A stretch of DNA of 64,000 nucleotides. Origin: Gaetbulibacter sp. 4G1 (GTDB lineage: Bacteria > Bacteroidota > Bacteroidia > Flavobacteriales > Flavobacteriaceae). Positions 25,036 to 33,702 of this stretch are shown here, one piece after another. Each line of letters opens with the position of its first letter. Positions within the stretch are counted from its first letter, which is position 1. Under the pieces are notes generated by a model. It was not told the DNA's origin and searched no databases. It worked only from the letters and a program-made list of their open reading frames with translations. A program made the position numbers and the translations under genes. The stretch lies in NCBI RefSeq assembly GCF_002741945.1, contig NZ_MDVN01000018.1, forward strand, positions 124,001-188,000. Reading direction: 5' to 3'.

Positions 25036-25875
25036 ATGAAAACTATACTACTTCCTACAGATTTTTCTATAAATTCCATAAACGCTATTAATTATGCTAT
25101 AGAATTATTTAAGGATGTTGAATGCCATTTTTATATACTTAATGTACAAAAAGCATCGGCTTTTATATCAGACGATATGATGGTAGTATCTTCCTCGGCC
25201 ACCATTTATAATACCATAATAGATGCTGCTAAAAAATCAATTTCAAATATTATTTCTACGATAGAAAAAAAACATAAAAATAAAAAGCATCATTTTGCAT
25301 CAGTTGTAGATTACGATAATTTTATTGATTCTATAAATCAAGTTTCAAAAAAGCATAGTGTAGATTTAATAGTTATGGGCACAAGGGGAGCTTCTGGTTT
25401 GAGTAAAGTAATTTTTGGGAGTAATACGGTTCGAGTCATACAACGCTGTAATATGCCTGTGCTTGCAATACCTGATGGTTGTAAGTTTGATAGTATTAGT
25501 AAAATTGTTTTTGCAACTTCAAATTCTAAACAATTTAATACAAATGAATTTAAACCATTGAAAGAAATAATGGCTTTAGGAAACTCAAAACTTGATATCT
25601 TACATCTTGCAGATCAACATCATCTAGCTTATAATGCTTATGATAATATGGACTTTTTTAACACCTATTATAACGATGCAAAGCATGAGTTTATTGATAC
25701 GATAAGTAATGATATGTTTAATGCTGTGTATAAATATATTGAGCACAACGATATTAAAATACTTGCCATGATGAATAAAAAGCACTCGTTTTTAGAGCGT
25801 TTATTTATAAGACACAACGTAGAAACATTTGCATTTAATATTGATATTCCTTTTTTAGTTATGCAACACTCATAA
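25036..25875 (+). CDS. Universal stress protein (tandem UspA domains)
   Basis: 279 residues from the ATG at 25036, where TILLPTDFSINSINAINYA matches the usual Usp N-terminus; upstream in-frame codons are discounted. The first domain ends with the ATP-binding pattern VMGTRGASGLSKVIFGSNT and VLAIP. The second domain is degenerate and lacks the G-2X-G-9X-G loop, a common arrangement in two-domain Usp proteins. It accumulates under starvation or redox stress. Its 3-prime end overlaps the nifJ stop region by 6 bp (convergent). Confidence 0.88.
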   Translation: MKTILLPTDFSINSINAINYAIELFKDVECHFYILNVQKASAFISDDMMVVSSSATIYNTIIDAAKKSISNIISTIEKKHKNKKHHFASVVDYDNFIDSINQVSKKHSVDLIVMGTRGASGLSKVIFGSNTVRVIQRCNMPVLAIPDGCKFDSISKIVFATSNSKQFNTNEFKPLKEIMALGNSKLDILHLADQHHLAYNAYDNMDFFNTYYNDAKHEFIDTISNDMFNAVYKYIEHNDIKILAMMNKKHSFLERLFIRHNVETFAFNIDIPFLVMQHS

Positions 25876-28800
25876 AATGGTTTTATTTAATTCAGATTTT
25901 TTTGAATCTTTTGTTGATGTAAGAAGCAAATATTTATTAAAACGATTATCAATTTGTCTTTGAATTTGAAGTACTAAGTGTTTAAACTCTTCTTTATTTT
26001 TTTTAAATAGTTTAGAGAAGCGTTTTTCCATTTTTAAATAATCCTCAATTTTTATTGAAGGAATTTCAGAATCTAGCTGAAAACTATTAAGACCTTTTTC
26101 TATTAGTCTTGGATCATTTCTGTACAACAACCATTGGCCAGAATTAATTGCAGCCTTATGGTATTTACTAGGATGCTTCATGTCTATACCATGCGAATCA
26201 CTATGCGAATATGCCAATATTATTGATGGACCATCAAAGCTTTCAGCTTCATTAAATGCTTTTAATGTTTGCTCTTGATTGGCCCCTATAGCCACCGACG
26301 CTACATAAACATTATTGTAGTTTATAGCAAAAATGCCTAAATCCTTTTTCTGCTTTTGTTTTCCATTAAAAGCAAACTTTGCTTGGGCTCCAAAAGGTGT
26401 AGCTTTTGATGCTTGCCCTCCAGTATTGTCATAAACTTCGTTGTCTAATACTAAAATATTTACATTTTTTCCGGATGCTAAAACATGATCTAGCCCACCA
26501 AAACCAATGTCGTAAGCCCAACCATCACCACCTACTATCCAAACACTTTTTTTGATTAGATTATCACTTATATCAATAAGTGATTTGGCATCTGGAGTAT
26601 TAATATTTTTTAGAGCGGTTTTTAATTTTTCAACCCTTTTCCGTTGGTAATTAATTTCAATTTCAGTGTTTTGATTTGAATTTAGTATATCTATAACTAA
26701 ATCGAAATCTAATTGAGGCATTAAACTTTTAATTAAAGTTTTAGCTTGCTGCTCTTTATTATCAATTGATAGTCGGTATCCTAGACCAAATTCGGCATTG
26801 TCTTCAAATAAAGAATTAGACCATGCTGGACCATGTCCTTTATCATTTTTGCTCCAAGGCGTTGTTGGCAAAGCTCCTCCAAATATTGAACTGGCGCCCG
26901 TTGCATTTGCAACTAAAAGTCTATCCCCAAACAATTGTGACATCAGTTTTAAATAAGGAGCCTCACCACAACCTTCAACACCACTTGAATATTTAAATAA
27001 AGGCTCTTGTAATTGCTGTTGACTCAATTTTGATGAGTCAATTTTATTTCTGTTTAATTCTGGAATATTTTTAAAATAATTCCAATTATGTTTTTCAGTT
27101 TTTATTATTTCTTCTTTATTAACCATTATTAATGCCTTTACAGGACAAGCATCAATACAATTATTACAACTATTACATTGTTCTGGATTTATTTGAATGG
27201 TATAATTAAGCAAGTCCACTTCCCAATCACTTTCTATAGATTTAACTGTTTTAAATTCTAATGAAGCATCATCTAAATAACTATCGTTAAAAACTTTAAT
27301 TCGCAGTGCTGCTTGTGGGCAAGCTGTGCTACAGGCACCACATTGAGTGCAAGACTCTGTGTCCCATTCTGGTAATTCATTCCCGAGTTGAATAGTGTTA
27401 TATTTTGAAGTTCCTGTCTGATAAGTTCCATCAGCAGGTAATAAACTCACTGGAATATCATTTCCTTTATTATTTAATAAACGTCCTAATAGCGTTTTTG
27501 AAAATTCGGTATCTTCATGTATTTCAATAGTTTCTTCATTGTATTTAACAAGAGGGGCAACTTTATAAATATATTCATTTAACTCGTTGAATTTTTTGCC
27601 TTCGTTTAAAGCTAAAAAACAAGCGTGTAATTCAGAAATTGATTTTTGTCTTAGTATATTATTTTCAACTAATTCATTAATATTCACTATTAATAAATTA
27701 ATGTTTTTTTCTATAATTTGATGTTGATTGTTAGCCGATAATGATTTCCAAAATGCTTTAGATGTTAATGAAGTATTTACCAAAAGCGTACCTTCAGGTT
27801 TTAAGATGTTTAGTGTATTGTCGTTTAAAGTAAAGCGAGTATTTTGGCAACCAATAAAATCTGCTTTATCAATTAAATATGGAGCTTTTATTGGAATATT
27901 ACTTATGCGTAAATGTGCAGTGTTTAATGCATTGGATTTTTTATAATCACATTGTATATACCCTTGAACAAAGTTGTTGTTATTTCCAATGTGTTTTAAA
28001 GTATTAGTAAAACTATTGCTTGTTTTTGTGTTTTTATCTTGGTAGAAAATAACTTCTTGCGATGTGTTTTCTTTGATTAAAATGTTTTCTGAATAGTCTA
28101 AACTTAAATGAGTTACATCGTCATTTATACCAATTGAAAAACTATTTTTAGGTTGGCTTTCTTTTAAATTTTTAAAGATGGCATAAACCATATTTGGTGT
28201 AAATTCTTTTGAAGCTAAACCATAACGCCCTCCAATTATTCTTGGAAATGATTTAATTTTGCTATTTTGAAAAGCTTCTGTAATTGATTGTAATACATCT
28301 AAGTATAAAGGTTCTCCTGAAGCTCCAGGTTCTTTAGTTTTATCTAAAACAGCTATAGACTTTACTGACCTTGGTAATGCAGAAATAAGATGTTTTGTAC
28401 TAAAGGGTCTAAACAATTTAACTTTTATTAAGCCATACTTTTCTCCATTATTGTTTAAATGAATGATGGTTTTTTCAATAGTTTCTGTTGAAGATGCCAT
28501 TGAAATAATTATATGTTCAGCTTCATTATGCCCGACATAATCAAACAATTTGTACTGTCTTCCTGTCAATTTTGCAAAATGATTCATTTTTTTCTGAACA
28601 ATCTCTGGACAAGCATTATAAAATGGATTAATAGCTTCACGGCTTTGAAAGAATACATCAGCACCTTGCGATGTTCCTCTTATAGCAGGGCTATTTGGAT
28701 TTAGTGCATTATTAATATGATTTTTAATATGATTATAATCTATTATTTCTTTTATAGTATCATCAGACAGAGATTCAATTTTATTGATTTCGTGAGATGT

Positions 28801-29328
28801 TCTAAAACCATCAAAGAAATGTACAAAAGGAATTTTTGAGTGTAAAGATGCAGCTTGGGCAATTAAAGCGAAATCTTGAGCCTCTTGTACTGATGCACTA
28901 CTCAATAGGGCATATCCAGATTGCCTTACAGCCATGATATCGCTATGGTCTCCAAAAACAGAAAGTGCATGAGTAGCAATACTTCTAGTGGCTACATGAA
29001 TAACATTTGGAGTTAATTCGCCAGCCATTTTATACATATTTGGAAGCATTAATAATAAGCCTTGTGATGCTGTAAAAGTTGATGATAAGGCTCCTGTTTG
29101 TATGGCGCCATGCATAGCTCCTGCAACTCCGGCCTCACTTTGCATTTGAAAAATTGTAGGTGTATTTTTAAAGATGTTTTCTTTGCTTTCTGCACTCCAT
29201 TGTTCAACTAGTTCGCTCATTTCTGATGCTGGAGTAATGGGATAAATAGGAAATACCTCGTTAGTTTTGTATGCTATGTGAGCCACTGCTTGGTTAGCAT
29301 TTACTATGTGATATTTTGAAGTTTTCAT
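25870..29328 (-). CDS. nifJ: Pyruvate:ferredoxin (flavodoxin) oxidoreductase with altered proximal cluster
   Basis: 1152 residues, full length for the single-chain enzyme that converts pyruvate and CoA to acetyl-CoA, CO2 and reduced ferredoxin. Seen in order: the pyruvate site YPITPASEMSE, a middle domain, two ferredoxin-type clusters CTQCGACSTACP (about 659-670) and CNSCNNCIDACP (about 716-727), and the thiamine diphosphate site GGDGWAYDIGFGGLDH (about 933). The proximal [4Fe-4S] ligands near thiamine are mostly lost: the CxxCGE motif reads VEGCGE (V784, C787), ATGCSS reads ATGASS (A812), and the AYxxC motif reads AYSHS (S1043). Domain order is otherwise intact, so this may be a changed enzyme rather than a pseudogene. 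Confidence 0.92.
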   Translation of the reverse strand: MKTSKYHIVNANQAVAHIAYKTNEVFPIYPITPASEMSELVEQWSAESKENIFKNTPTIFQMQSEAGVAGAMHGAIQTGALSSTFTASQGLLLMLPNMYKMAGELTPNVIHVATRSIATHALSVFGDHSDIMAVRQSGYALLSSASVQEAQDFALIAQAASLHSKIPFVHFFDGFRTSHEINKIESLSDDTIKEIIDYNHIKNHINNALNPNSPAIRGTSQGADVFFQSREAINPFYNACPEIVQKKMNHFAKLTGRQYKLFDYVGHNEAEHIIISMASSTETIEKTIIHLNNNGEKYGLIKVKLFRPFSTKHLISALPRSVKSIAVLDKTKEPGASGEPLYLDVLQSITEAFQNSKIKSFPRIIGGRYGLASKEFTPNMVYAIFKNLKESQPKNSFSIGINDDVTHLSLDYSENILIKENTSQEVIFYQDKNTKTSNSFTNTLKHIGNNNNFVQGYIQCDYKKSNALNTAHLRISNIPIKAPYLIDKADFIGCQNTRFTLNDNTLNILKPEGTLLVNTSLTSKAFWKSLSANNQHQIIEKNINLLIVNINELVENNILRQKSISELHACFLALNEGKKFNELNEYIYKVAPLVKYNEETIEIHEDTEFSKTLLGRLLNNKGNDIPVSLLPADGTYQTGTSKYNTIQLGNELPEWDTESCTQCGACSTACPQAALRIKVFNDSYLDDASLEFKTVKSIESDWEVDLLNYTIQINPEQCNSCNNCIDACPVKALIMVNKEEIIKTEKHNWNYFKNIPELNRNKIDSSKLSQQQLQEPLFKYSSGVEGCGEAPYLKLMSQLFGDRLLVANATGASSIFGGALPTTPWSKNDKGHGPAWSNSLFEDNAEFGLGYRLSIDNKEQQAKTLIKSLMPQLDFDLVIDILNSNQNTEIEINYQRKRVEKLKTALKNINTPDAKSLIDISDNLIKKSVWIVGGDGWAYDIGFGGLDHVLASGKNVNILVLDNEVYDNTGGQASKATPFGAQAKFAFNGKQKQKKDLGIFAINYNNVYVASVAIGANQEQTLKAFNEAESFDGPSIILAYSHSDSHGIDMKHPSKYHKAAINSGQWLLYRNDPRLIEKGLNSFQLDSEIPSIKIEDYLKMEKRFSKLFKKNKEEFKHLVLQIQRQIDNRFNKYLLLTSTKDSKKSELNKTIL

Positions 29329-29360
29329 TTGTTGGTGTTGAAAATTTGTTTTGAAGGGAT

Positions 29361-29400
29361 AAAAAAACGGCTACTTCTACAATATTTTGAGTAGCCATTT
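29361..29400. terminator. Bidirectional terminator between osmC and nifJ
   Basis: Stem GGCTACT/AGTAGCC (29369-29375 with 29390-29396) flanked by a run of A on the left and T on the right. On the minus strand it ends osmC transcription with a T-run; nifJ starts about 30 bases beyond. nifJ must use read-through or a promoter inside this short gap. Confidence 0.75.
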
Positions 29401-29412
29401 TTTTAATGTTTA

Positions 29413-29967
29413 CTACTCTTTTACAATCTCTATAGAAACAGGAGTAGGGTTTGTAATCATGTCGAATACTGGAGAAAACTTAGCTAAATTTTCAAGTTGT
29501 TCTGCTGAAGCATCTGACTTTACATTTAATTTGAATTTGATACCATCAAATCCCATACGAACTTCAGGGTCTAATCCTAAAAATCCGTGTAAATCACATC
29601 CGCCTTCTAAAGACGAAGAAGCGCTTTCAATGTCAATTCCATTAGCCGCTGCATGGTAAGTCATTGCTGCAGTTAAACAAGAACCTAAAGCGTGTAACAC
29701 AACTTCTGGAGGTGTTGGAGCTAAATCGTTTCCTAATAATACATTTGGATGGTCACATTCCATTGTGAATGTTTCTTCACGAGATGTGTCTTCTGCACCA
29801 ACACCATAAAAACTTTTAATACTAGACACACAATGTCCACCATTAATCCAATTGTTTTTAGATCTGAATTTGAATTTTGCTAATTCAGGGTTTTGTTGAA
29901 CTGCCCCAATAGTTTCTACTAATTGGTCTACGTTTACTCCGTTTTTTACATTTGCTGTTGTAATCAT
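29413..29967 (-). CDS. OsmC-family peroxiredoxin-like protein
   Basis: 184 residues. The OsmC fold shows CDHPNVLLGNDLAPTPPEVV and LHALGSCLTAAMTYHAAANG, containing the two conserved cysteines (in ECDHP and GSCLTA) used for hydroperoxide reduction. Members detoxify organic peroxides. It is expressed from a predicted sigma-54 promoter at 30015-30032 and ends at a strong terminator. Gene order with nifJ and a universal stress protein suggests a redox-stress setting. Confidence 0.88.
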   Translation of the reverse strand: MITTANVKNGVNVDQLVETIGAVQQNPELAKFKFRSKNNWINGGHCVSSIKSFYGVGAEDTSREETFTMECDHPNVLLGNDLAPTPPEVVLHALGSCLTAAMTYHAAANGIDIESASSSLEGGCDLHGFLGLDPEVRMGFDGIKFKLNVKSDASAEQLENLAKFSPVFDMITNPTPVSIEIVKE

Positions 29968-30014
29968 TTTTTCTAATTTTTAAATTGTTAAACATTATTG
30001 TTTGATTGGTATGA

Positions 30015-30032
30015 TGCATTTGGCATGCCAAA
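30015..30032 (-). promoter_or_regulatory. Predicted sigma-54 promoter for osmC
   Basis: Minus strand reads TTTGGCATGCCAAATGCA, matching TGGCAYG-N4-TTGCA at 10 of 12 positions, with exactly 10 bp between the GG (-24) and GC (-12). Transcription would start near 30004, about 36 bases before the osmC ATG. The palindrome TTTGGCATGCCAAA overlaps it and could instead be a repressor site. Confidence 0.55.
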
Positions 30033-30084
30033 CACGTTAACTTGTTAATAATCAATTATTTAATTTGTTTTTTGTTATTTTAAG

Positions 30085-30143
30085 TTATCATGATAATTCG
30101 TTAAATAACGAAATATCGTTAAAGTAATTGCGAAATATCGTAA
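30085..30143. promoter_or_regulatory. Candidate enhancer region of the osmC promoter
   Basis: Holds the palindrome TTATCATGATAA (30085-30096) and two copies of CGAAATATCGTWA at 30109-30121 and 30131-30143, 22 bp apart, or two helical turns. Centres lie about 110 and 135 bp upstream of the predicted start, the usual range for sigma-54 enhancer-binding proteins. One such protein is encoded at 31735-33567. Confidence 0.45.
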
Positions 30144-30176
30144 GTTAGATTTGATACAGATATTCTTTTCAAGCTT

Positions 30177-30731
30177 TTATATAGATTTGAAGTTTTCATT
30201 ATATTTTAATGTTACTTCCTTGTTTCCTTTTCCAATTTGGATCTTGTAATACTCTTTTTCAATTCCATTTTCATTACTATAAGTTACATGGTAAGAGTTT
30301 TTAAGATAAGCGTAGTTAGGATGAGCTTTAGATATTTTCCTTCTTAATTCAAATGGAATTTTTATGTTTTTATAAGTTTCATTCGTTGATAAGATTTTAC
30401 CATTGTTGTCATAATTCGCTATTATATTCACCTGCTTGCTTTTAAATATGATGCGATAAGTTGCTTTTTCTGAGTTATCAAAAACAGAAACATCTTTTAA
30501 AATATAATTAACTATCCTTTTTCTCCATTGTTTAACAATACGAGAAAACGAGGTTTTGTAATGTTCTTTTAAATAAATAGAGTTTGGTCTAGTTAGAGCA
30601 GGTGTGTAATTATTTGATACTAAGTTTTCAGTTTCAATTGTATTTGTGTCTAAAAAGGCAAGATTACTTTGCTGTGCAACTAACTTATTTAAAGTAAGTA
30701 AGCATACTATTGATAAAATTAAAGTTCTCAT
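30177..30731 (-). CDS. Secreted hypothetical protein
   Basis: 184 residues from the ATG at 30731, where RTLILSIVCLLTLNKLVAQ forms a signal peptide; a longer frame to 30761 lacks one. The mature part is beta-rich with pairs such as KATYRIIFKSKQVNIIANYDN and VTYSNENGIEKEYYKIQIG, resembling short repeats of periplasmic Bacteroidota proteins (PepSY- or DUF2874-like). No family is certain. It has its own promoter element and no same-strand neighbour within 120 bp upstream. Confidence 0.7.
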   Translation of the reverse strand: MRTLILSIVCLLTLNKLVAQQSNLAFLDTNTIETENLVSNNYTPALTRPNSIYLKEHYKTSFSRIVKQWRKRIVNYILKDVSVFDNSEKATYRIIFKSKQVNIIANYDNNGKILSTNETYKNIKIPFELRRKISKAHPNYAYLKNSYHVTYSNENGIEKEYYKIQIGKGNKEVTLKYNENFKSI

Positions 30732-30758
30732 AATATATTGTGTTTTATTATTATGAGT

Positions 30759-30766
30759 CAAAAGTA
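30759..30766 (-). promoter_or_regulatory. Bacteroidota -7 element TACTTTTG
   Basis: Minus-strand match to TAnnTTTG, 27 bases before the ATG at 30731. Confidence 0.5.
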
Positions 30767-30855
30767 TTGCGCATTGAAAATATAAAGTTACCTCTAAGGT
30801 TCAACTTTATTGCTAAAAAGTTCAAAGAGATAAAAAGAGAGAGAAATACTAAAAT

Positions 30856-31725
30856 TTATGTGTTTAAGTATAGTTTACGATATTGACTAGGTGGGTATTT
30901 GTACATTTCTTTAAAACTACGATTAAAATGCGATGTGTTTTTAAAACCACTTTCAAAACAGATGTCGTTGATGTTTAATTCTGGGTTTTCTAGCAAAGTT
31001 TTTGCGTATTCTAATCGCTTTTTGTTTAACCACCTTCTAGGAGTTTCTTTAAAATAACTTTGAAAGTCTCGTTTAAAAGTTGAGAGGCTCTTACCATATA
31101 TTCGTGCGTATTCTTCTAAGCTTAAGTCGCAATGAAAATTTTTCATCATGACGTCATTTAGCGACGTTTTTTGTTTGTGAATAAGTGACTTGAAGAAACT
31201 TACTAACTCATTATTTTCTGGGTTTAAAGTAATATTGAACAGGAGTTCGTTAAATTTTATTTCAACTAAATCTTTGGGAATATTATTACCTTGATTTAAA
31301 TAATTAAAAACAGATAGAAATAATGAATTTAAAGATTCTCCAACATGTATTTCAAAAATTTGGCCACTGGTAGTTTCTGAATTTTTTGAGTGTAAAAGCT
31401 CTTTGTGTTTTTTTACAAAGCGACTTATAAAATCATCTGTAATAAAAAATAGCATAACACAATAATCTACTTCAAAATACTGCTTTGTATTATAAACACC
31501 TTTATTTATAAATAATGCTTCTCCTTTTTTAATGGTGTATGTTTTATTTAAAGATGTCCAATCTTTTTGCCCGCTAATTACATAAGTTATAAAAGGAGTG
31601 TCTGTCCATAATTTAAAATTTTCAACTTCAAGCGGACATTTATATTCTACTAACAAAAAATTATTGCCAATAAGTTTGCTATAGCGAGGGTGTTTAAGAA
31701 AATGTTTATAAATGTCTATCGCCAT
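30856..31725 (-). CDS. AraC-family transcriptional regulator
   Basis: 289 residues. An N-terminal cupin-like sensor region (about 25-110, with KKGEALFINKGVYN) is followed by two helix-turn-helix units, SLEEYARIYGKSLSTFKRDF and NINDICFESGFKNTSHFNRS, ending in the family signature near PPSQYRK. This ExsA-like arrangement differs from the membrane AraC at 7203-8198. It starts 9 bp after the sigma-54 activator stop, so the two regulators are probably made from one mRNA. Confidence 0.87.
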   Translation of the reverse strand: MAIDIYKHFLKHPRYSKLIGNNFLLVEYKCPLEVENFKLWTDTPFITYVISGQKDWTSLNKTYTIKKGEALFINKGVYNTKQYFEVDYCVMLFFITDDFISRFVKKHKELLHSKNSETTSGQIFEIHVGESLNSLFLSVFNYLNQGNNIPKDLVEIKFNELLFNITLNPENNELVSFFKSLIHKQKTSLNDVMMKNFHCDLSLEEYARIYGKSLSTFKRDFQSYFKETPRRWLNKKRLEYAKTLLENPELNINDICFESGFKNTSHFNRSFKEMYKYPPSQYRKLYLNT

Positions 31726-31734
31726 TGTTTAATA

Positions 31735-33567
31735 TTAAATAGGACGTTCAATACCCAAAGCTTTAATTTTAGAGGCTAATGTAGTAGGAGGGAGTTGTAA
31801 TAGCTTTGCGGCTCCATTTTCTCCTGAAATCTTCCAGCGTGTCTGTTTTAGTGCTTTTAGTATATTTTCTTTTTCTAGAACAATAAGTTCATATGAAGTT
31901 AATATTTTTTCTTGATGAGCATCTTTTTGAATTTCAATAGAATCAGAATTATTAGGAATAATAGCGCTCCAATTAATGGTTCCATTTTGCGAAACTATTA
32001 CTGCCCGTTCTACTAAATTTTGAAGCTCTCTAACATTCCCGGGCCAATCATATGCTAATAATAATGCTTTATCATTATCGGTTAAATTTACTATAGGTTT
32101 ATTAAGCTTTTTTGAGAATTGGCTAATCATTTCCTGAGCAATTAAGCAAATATCATTTCCTCTTTTTTTAAGAGAAGGAACCTCGATAGGAAAAACATTT
32201 AGTCGGTAATATAAATCTTCTCTAAACTTCCCTGCTTTTGAAAAGTCAAAAAGATTTCTGTGAGTTGCCGCTATTATTCTAACATCTACCTTAATGGTTT
32301 CAGAACTTCCAACGGGATCAAATTCTCCTTCTTGAATGATACGTAGTAGTTTTGGCTGTAACTCTAGTGGCATTTCGCCTATTTCATCTAAAAAAATAGT
32401 GCCTTTATTTGCTAGTAAAAAACGCCCTTTTCTATCTACAGTGGCCCCCGTAAATGCACCCTTTTTGTGTCCAAATAATTCGCTTTCAATGAGGTTAGCA
32501 GGAATAGCTCCGCAGTTAATTCTTATTAATGGTTTATCATTACGGTTACTTTCTTTATGAATTGCTCTTGCTACTAATTCTTTTCCCGTTCCAGTTTCAC
32601 CATTTATAAGCACTGTAGCATCGGTACGAGCTACTTGCTTTATAAGATTCAAAACTTTTTTCATATTCTCATCTTCAGCCATAATGCCATAACTGCTGGT
32701 GAGTTCTTGAATTTCTTCTTCTAAATATTGAGTTTGTTTTGTGAGTAAATTAATTTTATCCTCTGCAATAAGTCGTTCTTCAATGTTTCTTAAAATAAGT
32801 GTATAAAATGTGTCTTTTCCACTTCCATATTTACTAATTGTGCCTTCATTTAAAATTTCATTATCATTTGAGCCTACAACTTTTACAATATTTGGTAAAT
32901 ATTTATTAATTGATTTTTTATTGTCTTCATCTTTTACAATACTTTCAATTAACTCAGCACTTTGGTCGTCAAAGAAAAACAAAACATTGCGTTGTAAAAC
33001 ATCATCGTTTTCTAGTAATTTATTAGCTGATGGGTTTGTTAGTATAACCCTAAAATTATTATTAAACATAATTATGGCATCCATGGCACCATTAATTAAG
33101 CCGCTCATTTTACTATTTGTAGTTTCAATTTCAATTTTAGAAGATGCTAAACGCTCTTGGATGCTGTCTAGTTCTCTATGACGCTTAATCATAACTGCTA
33201 AAATACCTTGAGCAAAACCACTATCAGATTTCATTACATCTAAAAAATGCTGACGTTCTATTTTTAAAACCTTGGTTTTTTCTAAAGCACTAATAGATGC
33301 AGAGCGTGCTTCGTTATCAATTAAAGCATATTCTCCAAAACATTCACCTTTTGATAAAGTGCTATAAATATGATTTTTTTCATACACTTTAACTGAGCCA
33401 TTAATTATAGCATACATGGAGTTTCCAACAGTATCTTTTTCAAAAATATTTTCATTCTTTATATATTCTTCTTCTTTTACATTTTCAATTAAATGTTTAA
33501 GAGATTTTTTTGAAACTTCAGAAAAGAAAGGAATCCCAGATAAAAATTCAACAAGATTTTCAGACAC
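31735..33567 (-). CDS. Sigma-54 enhancer-binding activator with cNMP-binding and PAS domains
   Basis: 610 residues in four parts. Residues 1-125 are a cyclic-nucleotide-binding domain with a good phosphate cassette, [17 protein letters not shown], including the Arg-Ser pair. About 150-270 is a PAS-like domain, followed by a coiled coil. About 297-530 is the AAA+ domain: Walker A GETGTGKE (about 322), GAFTGA (about 367) for sigma-54 contact, and FLDEIGEMP. The C-terminus ([20 protein letters not shown]) is a FhlA-type DNA-binding domain. It should activate sigma-54 promoters when it binds cAMP or cGMP or a PAS ligand. The divergent neighbour encodes a nucleotide cyclase. Confidence 0.92.
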   Translation of the reverse strand: MSENLVEFLSGIPFFSEVSKKSLKHLIENVKEEEYIKNENIFEKDTVGNSMYAIINGSVKVYEKNHIYSTLSKGECFGEYALIDNEARSASISALEKTKVLKIERQHFLDVMKSDSGFAQGILAVMIKRHRELDSIQERLASSKIEIETTNSKMSGLINGAMDAIIMFNNNFRVILTNPSANKLLENDDVLQRNVLFFFDDQSAELIESIVKDEDNKKSINKYLPNIVKVVGSNDNEILNEGTISKYGSGKDTFYTLILRNIEERLIAEDKINLLTKQTQYLEEEIQELTSSYGIMAEDENMKKVLNLIKQVARTDATVLINGETGTGKELVARAIHKESNRNDKPLIRINCGAIPANLIESELFGHKKGAFTGATVDRKGRFLLANKGTIFLDEIGEMPLELQPKLLRIIQEGEFDPVGSSETIKVDVRIIAATHRNLFDFSKAGKFREDLYYRLNVFPIEVPSLKKRGNDICLIAQEMISQFSKKLNKPIVNLTDNDKALLLAYDWPGNVRELQNLVERAVIVSQNGTINWSAIIPNNSDSIEIQKDAHQEKILTSYELIVLEKENILKALKQTRWKISGENGAAKLLQLPPTTLASKIKALGIERPI

Positions 33568-33702
33568 TTTTTTTGTATAAGGTTAAATAGTATTAGCTAA
33601 ATATATTAATTATTTGCTACAGTTTTATAACTTCAAGCTTTTATAAATTTCTGTTTTAAAGATAATTAACTAAATTAGAGACTCCTAACACTAAACAACC
33701 AA

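Noticed and set aside
27728-27946. Small coding frames inside the nifJ gene and other long genes
   Set aside because: They lie opposite strongly coding frames, lack promoters and have no recognisable product, so they are shadows.
30019-30032. TTTGGCATGCCAAA as a plain repressor palindrome only
   Set aside because: The sigma-54 spacing on the minus strand explains the position better, though both could hold.
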